From Streptomyces griseus subsp. griseus (GTDB taxonomy: Bacteria; Actinomycetota; Actinomycetes; Streptomycetales; Streptomycetaceae), in the NCBI RefSeq assembly GCF_003610995.1, contig NZ_CP032543.1, forward strand, positions 1,674,001 through 1,738,000: DNA of 64,000 nt, written 5' to 3'. Shown here piece by piece: positions 44,656-54,388 of this stretch (positions are counted from its first letter, which is position 1; each line of letters begins with the position of its first letter). Made by a program: the position numbers and the translations under genes. Below the pieces are notes generated by a model, which was not told the origin of the DNA, searched no databases, and was given only the letters and a program-made list of their open reading frames with translations.

Positions 44656-44718
44656 TGGTACGGGCCACGGGCGGCCCCACCGCCCCCATGCCCGTAATGC
44701 ACCATATGATCATCTCTC

Positions 44719-46554
44719 ATGGGAGAGGTTCGATCGGCCGAAGAGACAGCCCGGCGCAGCACCGCCCGGTCCCGGCGCGGCGCGGCGTTCGCCATCTGGT
44801 ATCTGCGCATCGTCTCGTTCATCAATTTCCTGAGCGCCGTCTGGGTCAGCCTCGGCCAGGACCTGCGCCGCCACAACACCGAGAACTACTTCACGCCGTA
44901 TCTGCTCACGGCCGGGTTCTCCTCCGGAGTGATCGCCCTGTTCCTGGCGGTCACCATGCGGCGGCGCAAGCGGGCCGCGTGGATCGTGAACATGGTGCTG
45001 GGCGGGCTCGTCCTCGTCGCTCTGGTCCTCGCGTTCTTCTTCGCGGAGATCCGGCAGCACGCCCAGAACTGGGTCTCGCTCGGGCTGACGGCGGCCTTCG
45101 TCGTGGCGCTGCTGCTGGGGCGGCGGGAGTTCTACGCCAAGGGCGACCGCTCCAACCCCAAGCTGGCGGCCCTGGTCGCCGTGGTGGGGCTGCTGGTCAC
45201 CTCGCTGGTCGCGACGGCCCTGGTCACCGTCACCAACACCGCCCACGACGAGTACCGCTCCACCTTCCTGGACCGCTGGCGCTACGGCGCGCTGCGGCTG
45301 ATCTCCGTGGCCGCCGACGACTCGCGCTTCCCCGGGATCACCACCCCGGGCTGGGTCAACGTCGTGATCAACATCCTCTCGACGCTGCTCCTGATCGCTG
45401 TCGTGTACGCCGCGTTCCGCTCCCGCCGGGCCGTCGACCCGCTCTCCCCCGCGGACGAGGCCAAGGTGCGCGCCCTGCTGGACAAGCACGGCGACCGGGA
45501 CTCGCTGGGCTACTTCGCGCTGCGCCGGGAGAAGAGCGCCGTCTGGTCGCCCACCGGAAAGGCCGCCGTGGTCTACCGGGTGGTCGGCGGGGTCTCGCTG
45601 GCCTCCGGCGACCCGATCGGCGACCCGGAGGCCTGGCCGGGCGCGATCGAACCGTGGCTCGCCGAGGCCCGTGAGCACGGCTGGATCCCGGCGGTGATGG
45701 GCGCGAGCGAGGAGGCGGGCACGGTCTACGCCCGGCACGGGATGGACGCGCTGGAGCTGGGTGACGAGGCGATCGTGGAGACGGCCGACTTCACCCTCGA
45801 CGGACGGGCGATGCGCGGGGTGCGCCAGGCCTACAACCGGGTCAAGCGCGCCGGTTACGAGGTGACGATCCGGCGCCACGCGGACATCCCCGAGGACGAG
45901 ATGGCCGAGCTGGTCCGGCGCGCCGACGACTGGCGCGACGGGGAGACCGAGCGCGGCTTCTCCATGGCGCTCGGCCGCCTCGGCGACCCGGCGGACGGAC
46001 AGTGCGTGATGCTGGAGTGCCGGAACGGAGGCGAGGGCGGGAAGCCGGAGACCCAAGGGAAGCCGGGGGCCCAGGGGGACACGGACGCCACCACCGAGCC
46101 CGGCGAACTCCGCGCGGTCCTCAGCTTCGTACCCTGGGGCCCCCACGGCCTCTCCCTGGACCTGATGCGCCGTGACCGCGACGCGGAGAACGGCCTCATG
46201 GAGTTCATGGTCATCGAGCTCCTCCAGCGCTCCGGCGAGATCGGGATCACTCAGGTCTCGCTCAACTTCGCCATGTTCCGGTCCGTCTTCGAGAGGGGAT
46301 CGCGGCTCGGCGCGGGACCGGTGCTGAGGCTGTGGCGTGCGCTGCTGAGCTTCTTCTCGCGCTGGTGGCAGATCGAGTCGCTCTACCGGGCGAACGCCAA
46401 GTACCGACCGATCTGGGAGCCACGTTTCATGTTGTTCGAGAAGAGCGCCGACCTGGCGCGCATCTCCATCGCGGCGGGCCGCGCCGAAGGGTTCCTGGAA
46501 GCGCCGGGGCTGCCGAAGTGGCTGCACCGCGCGCGACTCGGCGCCCCTAGATGA
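44719..46554 (+). CDS. MprF-type phosphatidylglycerol aminoacyltransferase (LPG synthase domain, DUF2156)
   Basis: A 611-residue protein: about six helices in the first 245 residues, then a cytoplasmic GNAT-like DUF2156 domain (about 250-585) with YFALRREKSAVWSPTGKAAVVYRVVGGVSLASGDPIGD, MRGVRQAYNRVKRAGYEV and FVPWGPHGLSLDLMRRDRDAENGLMEFM. These are the aminoacyl-tRNA:lipid transferase blocks. There is no fused lysyl-tRNA synthetase domain, unlike mycobacterial LysX, and fewer helices than full MprF. It should add an amino acid to phosphatidylglycerol and reduce the negative charge of the membrane. It overlaps the next gene by 4 bp. A short GGKPETQGKPGAQGD insert near 440 is atypical. Confidence 0.9.
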   Translation: MGEVRSAEETARRSTARSRRGAAFAIWYLRIVSFINFLSAVWVSLGQDLRRHNTENYFTPYLLTAGFSSGVIALFLAVTMRRRKRAAWIVNMVLGGLVLVALVLAFFFAEIRQHAQNWVSLGLTAAFVVALLLGRREFYAKGDRSNPKLAALVAVVGLLVTSLVATALVTVTNTAHDEYRSTFLDRWRYGALRLISVAADDSRFPGITTPGWVNVVINILSTLLLIAVVYAAFRSRRAVDPLSPADEAKVRALLDKHGDRDSLGYFALRREKSAVWSPTGKAAVVYRVVGGVSLASGDPIGDPEAWPGAIEPWLAEAREHGWIPAVMGASEEAGTVYARHGMDALELGDEAIVETADFTLDGRAMRGVRQAYNRVKRAGYEVTIRRHADIPEDEMAELVRRADDWRDGETERGFSMALGRLGDPADGQCVMLECRNGGEGGKPETQGKPGAQGDTDATTEPGELRAVLSFVPWGPHGLSLDLMRRDRDAENGLMEFMVIELLQRSGEIGITQVSLNFAMFRSVFERGSRLGAGPVLRLWRALLSFFSRWWQIESLYRANAKYRPIWEPRFMLFEKSADLARISIAAGRAEGFLEAPGLPKWLHRARLGAPR

Positions 46555-47270
46555 ACCGCTTCCCGGCGCTGCGCCGGGCCGCGTGGCGGGAGTGGGGCCC
46601 GCTCGTCACCACCGTACGGACGAGACTTCACGACCACGGCGTACGGGCGCTCGCGCTGACGCTGACCGCGGTGGCGCTGACCGCCGCCGTCCAGCTGATC
46701 CAGAACCGGTCGTGGGGCTACGGCCCGGTGCAGAACCTGGGGGCGGTGCGGGCCGAGGACCCGGTGTGGCCGGCTCTGCTGCGTACCCCCCTGTCGTTGT
46801 TCGTACCCGCCCTCGACCTGCCGGTGTGGGGTGCGCTGGCGCAGGTCCTGCTGGTGTTCGGCATCGCGGAGCTGTGCCTGGGCCGCTGGCGCACACTGGC
46901 GATCGCGTACGTGGCGACGCTGGCGGGGACGCTGTACGCCCGGGTCGGCATCGCACTCGGCCCGGACGCGTTCCTGGGGCTGCCGGCCTCGGACGCGCAG
47001 GTGGTGGACACCGGGCCCTCGGCGGCGGTGGTGGGGCTCGCGGTGTACGTCTGCCACGCCTACCGGGCCTGGTTCACCGGGTCGCTGGTCGTCGTCGCGA
47101 TGGTGGTGGAGGTCCTGGTCAAGGACAATCTGGCGGGCCGGGAACATCTGGCCTCCATCGCCGCCGTCCTGGTGGTCTGCGCCGTACGGGAGTGGCTCGG
47201 GCGGCGGCGGGCGGGGGTCAGGGCTTGCGGGCGGGTGGCAGCGGGACCCGGTCGGGGGCGCCGCCGATGA
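46551..47270 (+). CDS. Rhomboid-like membrane protein coupled to the MprF-type gene
   Basis: A 239-residue membrane protein with about six helices. Ser157 in VDTGPSAAVVGLAVYVC and His199 in AGREHLASIAAVLVV sit at the positions of the rhomboid dyad, like the rhomboid-like families of actinobacteria, although the HGxxxHxxGN block is absent. It starts on the ATGA overlap with the preceding gene. The 3' end overlaps the convergent gene by 53 bp, where its basic tail (RRRAGVRACGRVAAGPG) looks like read-through composition. Whether it is a protease is unproven. Confidence 0.8.
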   Translation: MNRFPALRRAAWREWGPLVTTVRTRLHDHGVRALALTLTAVALTAAVQLIQNRSWGYGPVQNLGAVRAEDPVWPALLRTPLSLFVPALDLPVWGALAQVLLVFGIAELCLGRWRTLAIAYVATLAGTLYARVGIALGPDAFLGLPASDAQVVDTGPSAAVVGLAVYVCHAYRAWFTGSLVVVAMVVEVLVKDNLAGREHLASIAAVLVVCAVREWLGRRRAGVRACGRVAAGPGRGRRR

Positions 47271-47982
47271 GGTCCTGGAACTTCCGGCGGGGGCCCGCCC
47301 AGCGCACGTCGTGATGGTAGGCGCGCAGCACGGCCTTGGAGCGGGCCCGATGGCGGTTGCGGTAGAAGCGCTTGGCCCACGGCGAGGTCGGGCGGGCCAG
47401 GCGGAGCGCACCGACCAGCGCGACGAACGGGACGAGGGTGCCGACCATCGCCATCCGGGCCTTGCCCTTGAACAGGGTGATCAGGACGAAGCCGAAGTTG
47501 ATGGCGTACGAGGTGATGACGCTCAGCCTGCCCTGCTGCTCGTCGTCGCTCACGTCGTCCACGCCGAGCGGTGAGAACCCCGCCAGGACCAGCACCACGA
47601 GCGAGGCCGTCAGCACGACCACCTCCACGCTCTGACGGCCCTCCTCGGTCCAGTACACGTCGTCCAGGTGGAGGATCAGCGCGAACTCGTCCAGCACCAG
47701 CCCGGCCCCGATCCCGAAGATCACCGCGCAGATCCCGGCGGCCATCCCGTGCCGCCCCACGGCCACCGCGCCGAAGCCGCCGATCACCGTCAGCACGACT
47801 CCGGGCACCACATGGTGGATGTGGATGCCGCCCGGGGTGATGTTGCGGAACGGCCCCTTCCCCGCGCGGATCAGCCGGGTGACGGTGCGCGTGATCGCGA
47901 AGGTCAGGACGAAGGCGGCCAGCGCGAGGAGGAGCGGGAGCTTGCCCGGCTCGGCGATGTTGGTGTGCCACCAGTTGCCCAT
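47218..47982 (-). CDS. Polytopic membrane protein with HIHH motif, unknown function
   Basis: A 254-residue protein with about six helices. The loop PGGIHIHHVVPGVVLTVIGG contains a His cluster next to a helix and LVLDEFALILHLDDVYWTEEGRQS adds Asp/Glu/His, together suggesting a metal or haem site. The C-terminus is basic and soluble (KRFYRNRHRARSKAV). ATG 47982 follows GGGAGCGGG. The family is annotated only as integral membrane protein in streptomycetes. It overlaps the rhomboid-like gene at the 3' end and is divergent from cobS. Confidence 0.8.
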   Translation of the reverse strand: MGNWWHTNIAEPGKLPLLLALAAFVLTFAITRTVTRLIRAGKGPFRNITPGGIHIHHVVPGVVLTVIGGFGAVAVGRHGMAAGICAVIFGIGAGLVLDEFALILHLDDVYWTEEGRQSVEVVVLTASLVVLVLAGFSPLGVDDVSDDEQQGRLSVITSYAINFGFVLITLFKGKARMAMVGTLVPFVALVGALRLARPTSPWAKRFYRNRHRARSKAVLRAYHHDVRWAGPRRKFQDLIGGAPDRVPLPPARKP

Positions 47983-48127
47983 GCCACCCGCTCCCGATCT
48001 GCTCAGCTCCGCGGCTCCGTCTGCTCCGCTCCACGGCCTGACGTTCTCCGCTCTGCGGCTTTTCCAACGCTTCGGCCCAATCTATCCGCGCGTCCTTCCG
48101 TACGCGGGAGCGGCTAACCTGCCCGCG

Positions 48128-48910
48128 GTGACCTCCCTGAACAGCCATGGCCTGCGCTTCGCCTTCGGCACCCTCACCGTGCTGCCCGTCCGCGTGACCC
48201 GCTGGGACCGCGCGACCGCCCGGTCCGGCATGGTCTGCGCCCCGCTCGCCGGGCTCGTCGTCGGCCTCCTCGCCGCCGGGCTCGGCACACTGTCGCTGCT
48301 GGCCGGCTCGGGGCCGCTGCTCGCGGCGGTCGCCTCGGTCGCGGTGCCCGCCGCCCTGACCCGGGGGCTGCACCTGGACGGCCTCGCCGACACGGCGGAC
48401 GGGCTCGGCAGCGGGAAGCCGGCCGAGGACGCGCTGCGGATCATGAAGCAGTCCGACATTGGGCCGTTCGGTGTCATCACCCTCCTCCTGGTGCTGCTGG
48501 CCCAGGTCGCGGTCCTCTCCGAGCTGTACGGCGAGGGCTGGGCGCACGGAGCGCTCGGGGCCGTCGTCGCGGCCGTCGCCGCCCGGCTCACGCTGACCCT
48601 GGCGTCCCGTCAGGGCGTCCCGGCGGCGCGGCCGGAGGGGCTCGGCGCGGTGGTGGCTGCCACGGTCCCGGTGGGGTGGGCGGTGCTCGTGGCGGCGGTG
48701 ACGGTGGGTCTGTGCGCGGCGGCGGGAGCGGTGTTCGGAGCGTACGGGGCGGTGCACCACGCGCTCGCGGTGCTGGGCGCCCTGGCCGCTGCCGACGTGC
48801 TGCTGCGCCACTGCGTACGGCGGTTCGGCGGGGTGACCGGGGATGTGTTCGGCGGGGTGGCGGAGACGGCGGCGACGGCGGCCCTGGTGGTGCTGGCGCT
48901 CGGCCCCTGA
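48128..48910 (+). CDS. cobS: Adenosylcobinamide-GDP ribazoletransferase (cobalamin synthase)
   Basis: A 260-residue, mostly hydrophobic CobS with six or seven helices. LTRGLHLDGLADTADGLGSGKPAEDALRIMKQSDIGPFG is the family signature, including the DGxADxxDG metal-binding stretch. It joins adenosylcobinamide-GDP to alpha-ribazole at the membrane, after CobU and CobT. GTG 48128 is preceded by TAACCT at 7 nt, so it is probably leaderless; the longer frame upstream runs through the divergent gene's start and is rejected. Confidence 0.95.
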   Translation: MTSLNSHGLRFAFGTLTVLPVRVTRWDRATARSGMVCAPLAGLVVGLLAAGLGTLSLLAGSGPLLAAVASVAVPAALTRGLHLDGLADTADGLGSGKPAEDALRIMKQSDIGPFGVITLLLVLLAQVAVLSELYGEGWAHGALGAVVAAVAARLTLTLASRQGVPAARPEGLGAVVAATVPVGWAVLVAAVTVGLCAAAGAVFGAYGAVHHALAVLGALAAADVLLRHCVRRFGGVTGDVFGGVAETAATAALVVLALGP

Positions 48911-49115
48911 CCGCCGTGCCCCGTCCCGCCGGGGGTCTCCGTACGGCCGGAACCGACCGCCATACCGGTCCGGAACGGCCCGCCGCCGTAACCTCCGGCG
49001 AACCGCGCGCGTAGGCTCGTTCCCGGTGCGTTGCGGAGGCGTCTACGATGCGCCGGGCACGGTCGGCCCACCCCTCGACCGAACTGGAACTCAACGGAAG
49101 CGAGATTTCACCACC

Positions 49116-50675
49116 GTGACTGCTCTCACTCTCAGCACTGCCGGTGCGGCGACGCTGCGCGCCGACGCACTCGTCGTCGGCGTCGCGAAGGGCGCTGGAT
49201 CCAAGTCGGGGAACCTGGTCCTCGCACCGGGCTCCGAGGCCGTGGACAAGGCGTTCGACGGAAAGCTCGCCACCGTTCTCGCGACCCTGGGGGCCGTGGG
49301 TGCCGAGGGCGAACTGACCAAGCTGCCCGCGCCGTCCGGCCTCAAGGTCCCGGTCGTCATCGCGGTCGGCCTCGGTCCGGTCCCGGACAAGGAGGACGCC
49401 TACGACGCGGAGGCGCTGCGCCGCGCCGCCGGCACCGCCGCCCGTGCGCTCTCCGGCTTCAAGAAGGCCGGCTTCGCGCTGCCCGCCGGCTCCGTCGAGG
49501 ACGCCGCGGCCGTCGCCGAGGGCGCCCTGCTCGGCGCCTACGCCTTCACCGCCTACCAGGGCGGCGAGAACAAGCTCGCCCCCAAGGACGCCAAGTCCAA
49601 GGACAGCGGCCCCAGGCTCCCGCTCGCCGAGGTCGTCCTGGTCGGCGCCAAGCCGCGCGACAAGGCCTACAAGGCCGCCGTGGAGCGCTCGCTGGCCCTG
49701 GTCGAGGAGATCAACCGCGCCCGCGACCTGATCAACACCCCGCCCAACGACCTCTACCCCGAGTCCTTCGCCGCCGTGGCCACCGCCGCCGGCAAGGAGC
49801 ACGGCATCAAGGTCCAGGTGCTGGACGAGAAGGCCCTCGTCAAGGGCGGCTTCGGCGGCATCCTCGGTGTCGGCCAGGGCTCGGCCAACGGTCCGCGCCT
49901 GGTGAAGCTCGCCTACACCCACCCGAAGGCGGAGAAGACCCTGGCCCTCGTCGGCAAGGGCATCACCTACGACTCGGGCGGCATCTCGCTCAAGCCGGCC
50001 GGCCACAACGAGACGATGAAGTGCGACATGAGCGGCGCCGCCGCCGTGTTCGCCGCCGTCGTCACGGCCGCCCGCCTCGGCCTCAAGGTCAATGTGACCG
50101 GCTGGCTGGCGCTCGCCGAGAACATGCCCTCCGGCAACGCCACCCGCCCCGGTGACGTGCTGCGCATGTACAGCGGCAAGACCGTCGAGGTCCTCAACAC
50201 CGACGCCGAGGGCCGGCTCGTCCTGGGCGACGCGCTCACCCGCGCCTCGGAGGAGAAGCCCGACGCGATCGTCGACGTGGCGACCCTGACCGGCGCGATG
50301 GTGCTGGCGCTCGGCAACCGCACCTTCGGGATCATGGCCAACGACGACGCCTTCCGTACGTCGATCCACGAGATCGCCGAGGAGGTCGGCGAGGCCTCCT
50401 GGCCGATGCCGCTCCCCGCCGACCTGCGCAAGGGCATGGACTCCCCCACCGCCGACATCGCCAACATGGGCGAGCGCATGGGCGGCGGCCTGGTGGCCGG
50501 TCTCTTCCTGAAGGAGTTCGTGGGCGAGGGCATCGCCTGGGCGCACCTGGACATCGCGGGCCCGGCCTTCCACGAGGGCGCTCCTTACGGCTACACGCCC
50601 AAGGGCGGCACCGGCTCCGCGGTCCGCACGCTGGTGCGTCTCGCCGAGCGCACCGCCGACGGCGACCTGGGCTGA
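49116..50675 (+). CDS. pepA: Leucyl aminopeptidase (M17)
   Basis: A 519-residue cytosol aminopeptidase. The C-terminal catalytic domain has LVGKGITYDSGGISLKP (metal-binding Lys and Asp), MKCDMSGAAAV, and the family signature NTDAEGRLVLGDAL; the bicarbonate-binding Arg is in that loop. The N-terminal 200 residues form the regulatory macro-like domain. It removes N-terminal residues from peptides with two divalent metals. GTG 49116 (MTALTLSTAG) fits known N-termini. A hairpin follows. Confidence 0.96.
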   Translation: MTALTLSTAGAATLRADALVVGVAKGAGSKSGNLVLAPGSEAVDKAFDGKLATVLATLGAVGAEGELTKLPAPSGLKVPVVIAVGLGPVPDKEDAYDAEALRRAAGTAARALSGFKKAGFALPAGSVEDAAAVAEGALLGAYAFTAYQGGENKLAPKDAKSKDSGPRLPLAEVVLVGAKPRDKAYKAAVERSLALVEEINRARDLINTPPNDLYPESFAAVATAAGKEHGIKVQVLDEKALVKGGFGGILGVGQGSANGPRLVKLAYTHPKAEKTLALVGKGITYDSGGISLKPAGHNETMKCDMSGAAAVFAAVVTAARLGLKVNVTGWLALAENMPSGNATRPGDVLRMYSGKTVEVLNTDAEGRLVLGDALTRASEEKPDAIVDVATLTGAMVLALGNRTFGIMANDDAFRTSIHEIAEEVGEASWPMPLPADLRKGMDSPTADIANMGERMGGGLVAGLFLKEFVGEGIAWAHLDIAGPAFHEGAPYGYTPKGGTGSAVRTLVRLAERTADGDLG

Positions 50676-50688
50676 GCGATCAGCCGCG

Positions 50689-50718
50689 TACGGCCCCGGG
50701 CATAGCTCCGGGGCCGTA
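50689..50718 (+). terminator. pepA terminator
   Basis: An 11-bp stem (TACGGCCCCGG with CCGGGGCCGTA) and an 8-nt loop, 14 nt after the stop. Confidence 0.8.
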
Positions 50719-51008
50719 TGTGTTGTCCGGGCGGAACCGGTCAGAAGGAGACAGGGTTTCGCTCTCGACGAACACCGGCGGAATCCGTAGGTATCTACGC
50801 AGCAGTAACCCTCCGGAACGGACGATCATCCGTCCCGGAGCAGGGCCCCGCGTCCCGCTCACCGTCGACAAGTGCGAAGATGGGTTCTCGGCAGGACAGG
50901 GCCCCCACCACAGGGCCGAAGACAAAAGCGGCCGAACACCAGCCGACCGGCCGGTCACACCCCAGCGACGGGGCCCGGCGTACGGCGCACATGCATGGAG
51001 GACGTGAC
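50719..51008. other. Intergenic region before lpdA; no gene found
   Basis: About 290 bp. The lpdA frame stays open through it, but codon bias is poor, there is no good internal start, and lpdA's own GGAGG lies at its end. I see only a short palindrome GTAGGTATCTAC near 50788 and no confident promoter. Confidence 0.6.
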
Positions 51009-52397
51009 GTGGCGAACGACGCCAGCACCGTTTTCGACCTAGTGATCCTCGGCGGTGGCAGTGGCGGTTACGCCGCGGCCCTGCGCGGAGCGCAGCTGGG
51101 CCTGGACGTCGCCCTGATCGAGAAGGGCAAGGTCGGCGGCACCTGCCTGCACAACGGCTGCATCCCCACGAAGGCACTGCTGCACGCGGGCGAGATCGCC
51201 GACCAGGCCCGCGAGTCGGCCCAGTTCGGCGTGAAGGCGACCTTCGAGGGCATCGACATGGAGGCCGTCAACAAGTACAAGGACGAGGTGATCTCGGGCC
51301 TGTACAAGGGTCTCCAGGGTCTCATCGCCTCGCGCAAGGTCCACTACATCGAGGGTGAGGGCAAGCTCTCCTCCCCCACCTCCGTGGACGTGAACGGCCA
51401 GCGCGTCCAGGGCCGCCACGTGCTGCTGGCGACCGGCTCCGTGCCGAAGTCGCTGCCGGGCCTGGAGATCGACGGCAACCGGATCATCTCCTCGGACCAC
51501 GCGCTGAAGATGGACCGCGTCCCGAAGTCGGCCATCGTGCTGGGCGGCGGCGTCATCGGCGTGGAGTTCGCCTCGGCGTGGAAGTCCTTCGGCACCGAGA
51601 TCACCATCGTCGAGGGCCTGAAGCACCTCGTCCCGGTCGAGGACGAGAACAGCTCGAAGCTTCTTGAGCGCGCGTTCCGCAAGCGCGGCATCAAGTTCAA
51701 CCTCGGCACGTTCTTCGAGAAGGCCGAGTACACGCAGGACGGCGTCCGCGTCACCCTCGCCGACGGCAAGACCTTCGAGGCGGAGCTGCTGCTCGTCGCC
51801 ATCGGCCGCGGCCCGGTCTCGCAGGGCCTGGGCTACGAGGAGCAGGGCGTCGCGATGGACCGCGGCTATGTCCTGGTCGACGAGTACATGCAGACCAACG
51901 TCCCGACGATCTCCGCCGTGGGCGACCTCGTCCCGACCCTCCAGCTCGCCCACGTCGGCTTCGCCGAGGGCATCCTGGTGGCGGAGCGTCTCGCCGGTCT
52001 CAAGACCGTCCCGATCGACTACGACGGCGTGCCGAAGGTGACGTACTGCCACCCCGAGGTCGCCTCCGTGGGTATCACCGAGGCCAAGGCCAAGGAGATC
52101 TACGGCGCGGACAAGGTCGTGGCCCTCAAGTACAACCTCGCGGGCAACGGCAAGAGCAAGATCCTGAAGACCGCGGGCGAGATCAAGCTCGTCCAGGTCA
52201 AGGACGGTGCCGTGGTCGGCGTCCACATGGTGGGCGACCGCATGGGCGAGCAGGTCGGCGAAGCCCAGCTGATCTACAACTGGGAGGCGCTGCCGTCCGA
52301 GGTCGCCCAGCTCATCCACGCCCACCCGACGCAGAACGAGGCGATGGGCGAGGCCCACCTGGCGCTGGCCGGCAAGCCCCTCCACTCGCACGACTGA
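51009..52397 (+). CDS. lpdA: Dihydrolipoyl dehydrogenase (E3)
   Basis: A 462-residue FAD disulfide oxidoreductase. The FAD loop is LVILGGGSGGYAAALRGAQ; the redox pair Cys46/Cys51 is in GGTCLHNGCIPTK; the NAD loop is VLGGGVIGVEFAS; and the interface His-Glu dyad is in HAHPTQNEAMGEA. It reoxidises dihydrolipoamide on E2. GTG 51009 with GGAGG 10 nt upstream. It precedes sucB by 61 bp, so the pair is probably an operon serving the pyruvate and 2-oxoglutarate dehydrogenase activities. Confidence 0.97.
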   Translation: MANDASTVFDLVILGGGSGGYAAALRGAQLGLDVALIEKGKVGGTCLHNGCIPTKALLHAGEIADQARESAQFGVKATFEGIDMEAVNKYKDEVISGLYKGLQGLIASRKVHYIEGEGKLSSPTSVDVNGQRVQGRHVLLATGSVPKSLPGLEIDGNRIISSDHALKMDRVPKSAIVLGGGVIGVEFASAWKSFGTEITIVEGLKHLVPVEDENSSKLLERAFRKRGIKFNLGTFFEKAEYTQDGVRVTLADGKTFEAELLLVAIGRGPVSQGLGYEEQGVAMDRGYVLVDEYMQTNVPTISAVGDLVPTLQLAHVGFAEGILVAERLAGLKTVPIDYDGVPKVTYCHPEVASVGITEAKAKEIYGADKVVALKYNLAGNGKSKILKTAGEIKLVQVKDGAVVGVHMVGDRMGEQVGEAQLIYNWEALPSEVAQLIHAHPTQNEAMGEAHLALAGKPLHSHD

Positions 52398-52458
52398 TCC
52401 CCGGTCCCGGGCGCGACGACCGACCACTTCCGCATTTTCGTAAGGAGCAACTGAAACC

Positions 52459-54240
52459 ATGTCGGTTTCCGTAACCCTTCCGGCGCTCGGCGAGAGCGTC
52501 ACCGAGGGCACTGTCACCCGTTGGCTGAAGGCCGAGGGCGAGCGCGTCGAGGCCGACGAGCCGTTGCTCGAGGTCTCGACCGACAAGGTCGACACCGAGA
52601 TCCCGGCCCCCGCGTCCGGCGTTCTGTCGTCCATCAAGGTCGCCGAGGACGAGACCGTCGAGGTCGGCGCCGAGCTGGCCGTCATCGACGACGGCTCCGG
52701 CGCACCGGCCGAGGCCGAGGCTCCGGCCGCCGAGCCCGCGTCCACCCCGGCCCCGCAGGCCGAGGAGGCGCCCACCGCCCCGTCGACCGAGACCGAGGCT
52801 CCGGCCGAGGCCCCGACCGCCGAGGCCGCCACCGGCGGTTCGTCCGCCGAGGGCACCGACGTCACCCTCCCGGCGCTCGGCGAGAGCGTCACCGAAGGCA
52901 CCGTCACCCGCTGGCTGAAGGAGGTCGGCGAGGAGGTCGCGGAGGACGAGCCCCTCCTCGAGGTCTCCACGGACAAGGTCGACACCGAGATCCCCGCCCC
53001 GGTCGCGGGTGTGCTGCTGGAGATCGTGGTCGGCGAGGACGAGACCGCCGAGGTCGGCGCCAAGCTCGCCGTCATCGGTGCTCCGGGCGCCGCCCCGAAG
53101 CAAGAAGCGCCCAAGCAGGAGGCCCCGAAGGCCGAGGCGCCCAAGCAGGAGGAGGCTCCGAAGCAGGAGGCTCCGAAGGCCGAGGCGCCCAAGGCCGAGG
53201 CGCCGAAGCAGGAGGCCCCCGCGGCTCCCGCCCCGGCATCGGCCGCTCCGGCGCAGCCCGCTCCCGCCGCCGCCCAGGCACCGGCGGCACCGGCCGCGCC
53301 CGCCGGTGACGACGGCGCGTATGTCACGCCGCTGGTCCGCAAGCTCGCGTCCGAGAACAACGTGGACCTGAGCTCGGTCAAGGGCACCGGCGTCGGTGGC
53401 CGTATCCGCAAGCAGGACGTCGTCGCCGCCGCGGAGGCCGCCAAGGCCGCCGCCGCTGCCCCGGCACCCGCCGCTCCGGCCGCCGCCAAGGCCGCGCCGA
53501 AGCTGGAGGCCTCCCCGCTGCGCGGTCAGACGGTCAAGATGACCCGCATGCGCAAGGTCATCGGCGACAACATGATGAAGGCGCTGCACTCGCAGGCCCA
53601 GCTGACCTCGGTCGTCGAGGTCGACATCACCAAGCTGATGAAGCTGCGCAACCAGGCGAAGGCATCCTTCGCCGCCCGTGAGGGCGTCAAGCTGTCCCCG
53701 ATGCCGTTCTTCGTGAAGGCGGCGGCCCAGGCGCTGAAGGCCCACCCGGTCATCAACGCCCGGATCAACGAGGACGAGGGCACCATCACGTACTTCGACG
53801 CGGAGAACATCGGCATCGCCGTGGACGCGGAGAAGGGTCTGATGACCCCGGTCATCAAGGGTGCGGGCGACCTGAACATCGCCGGTATCTCGAAGAAGAC
53901 CGCCGAGCTGGCCGGCAAGGCCCGCGGTGGCGGCCTGACCCCGGACGACATGTCCGGTGCCACCTTCACCATCAGCAACACCGGCTCGCGCGGTGCGCTC
54001 TTCGACACCGTCATCGTGCCGCCGAACCAGGCAGCCATCCTGGGCATCGGCGCCACGGTCCGCCGCCCGGTGGTCATCGACCACCCGGACCTCGGCGAGA
54101 CCATCGCGGTGCGCGACATGACGTACCTCGCGCTCTCCTACGACCACCGCCTGGTGGACGGCGCGGACGCCGCCCGTTACCTGACGTCGGTCAAGGCGAT
54201 CCTGGAGGCCGGTGAGTTCGAGGTCGAGCTCGGCCTCTGA
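52459..54240 (+). CDS. sucB: Dihydrolipoamide acyltransferase (E2) with two lipoyl domains
   Basis: A 593-residue E2. Two near-identical lipoyl domains (about 1-77 and 133-210) each carry the lipoylated Lys in [16 protein letters not shown]. Linkers are Ala/Pro/Glu-rich; the second contains repeats of the type [10 protein letters not shown]. Then come the E3-binding domain ([27 protein letters not shown] region) and the catalytic core with [17 protein letters not shown]. In actinobacteria the protein called SucB usually serves as the E2 of pyruvate dehydrogenase within a mixed PDH/ODH complex; its neighbours lpdA and aceE fit that. GGAG is upstream of the ATG. Confidence 0.96.
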   Translation: MSVSVTLPALGESVTEGTVTRWLKAEGERVEADEPLLEVSTDKVDTEIPAPASGVLSSIKVAEDETVEVGAELAVIDDGSGAPAEAEAPAAEPASTPAPQAEEAPTAPSTETEAPAEAPTAEAATGGSSAEGTDVTLPALGESVTEGTVTRWLKEVGEEVAEDEPLLEVSTDKVDTEIPAPVAGVLLEIVVGEDETAEVGAKLAVIGAPGAAPKQEAPKQEAPKAEAPKQEEAPKQEAPKAEAPKAEAPKQEAPAAPAPASAAPAQPAPAAAQAPAAPAAPAGDDGAYVTPLVRKLASENNVDLSSVKGTGVGGRIRKQDVVAAAEAAKAAAAAPAPAAPAAAKAAPKLEASPLRGQTVKMTRMRKVIGDNMMKALHSQAQLTSVVEVDITKLMKLRNQAKASFAAREGVKLSPMPFFVKAAAQALKAHPVINARINEDEGTITYFDAENIGIAVDAEKGLMTPVIKGAGDLNIAGISKKTAELAGKARGGGLTPDDMSGATFTISNTGSRGALFDTVIVPPNQAAILGIGATVRRPVVIDHPDLGETIAVRDMTYLALSYDHRLVDGADAARYLTSVKAILEAGEFEVELGL

Positions 54241-54267
54241 ACGCTCCGGCTGTAACCAGCCTCACCA

Positions 54268-54308
54268 GCGGCGCCCCCGTCCGGAACTCTTCCGGGCGGG
54301 GGCGCCGC
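54268..54308 (+). terminator. sucB terminator
   Basis: A 19-bp stem with one G-U pair (left arm GCGGCGCCCCCGTCCGGAA) and a CTC loop, 27 nt after the stop. Confidence 0.88.
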
Positions 54309-54388
54309 CGTATTGTCTAAACACCACGGGCAGCCACCGCCACCGTGATGATGTAGGCACCACCGGTCTGCCCCCGAAGGAGCACCTC

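Noticed and set aside
51039..53489. 816-residue minus-strand open frame
   Set aside because: Antisense to lpdA and sucB, with repetitive Ala/Ser/Gly composition from high GC; no start signal or domain.
52312..54147. 611-residue minus-strand open frame
   Set aside because: Shadow of sucB; Gly/Leu/Arg repeats mirror its Ala/Pro/Glu linkers.
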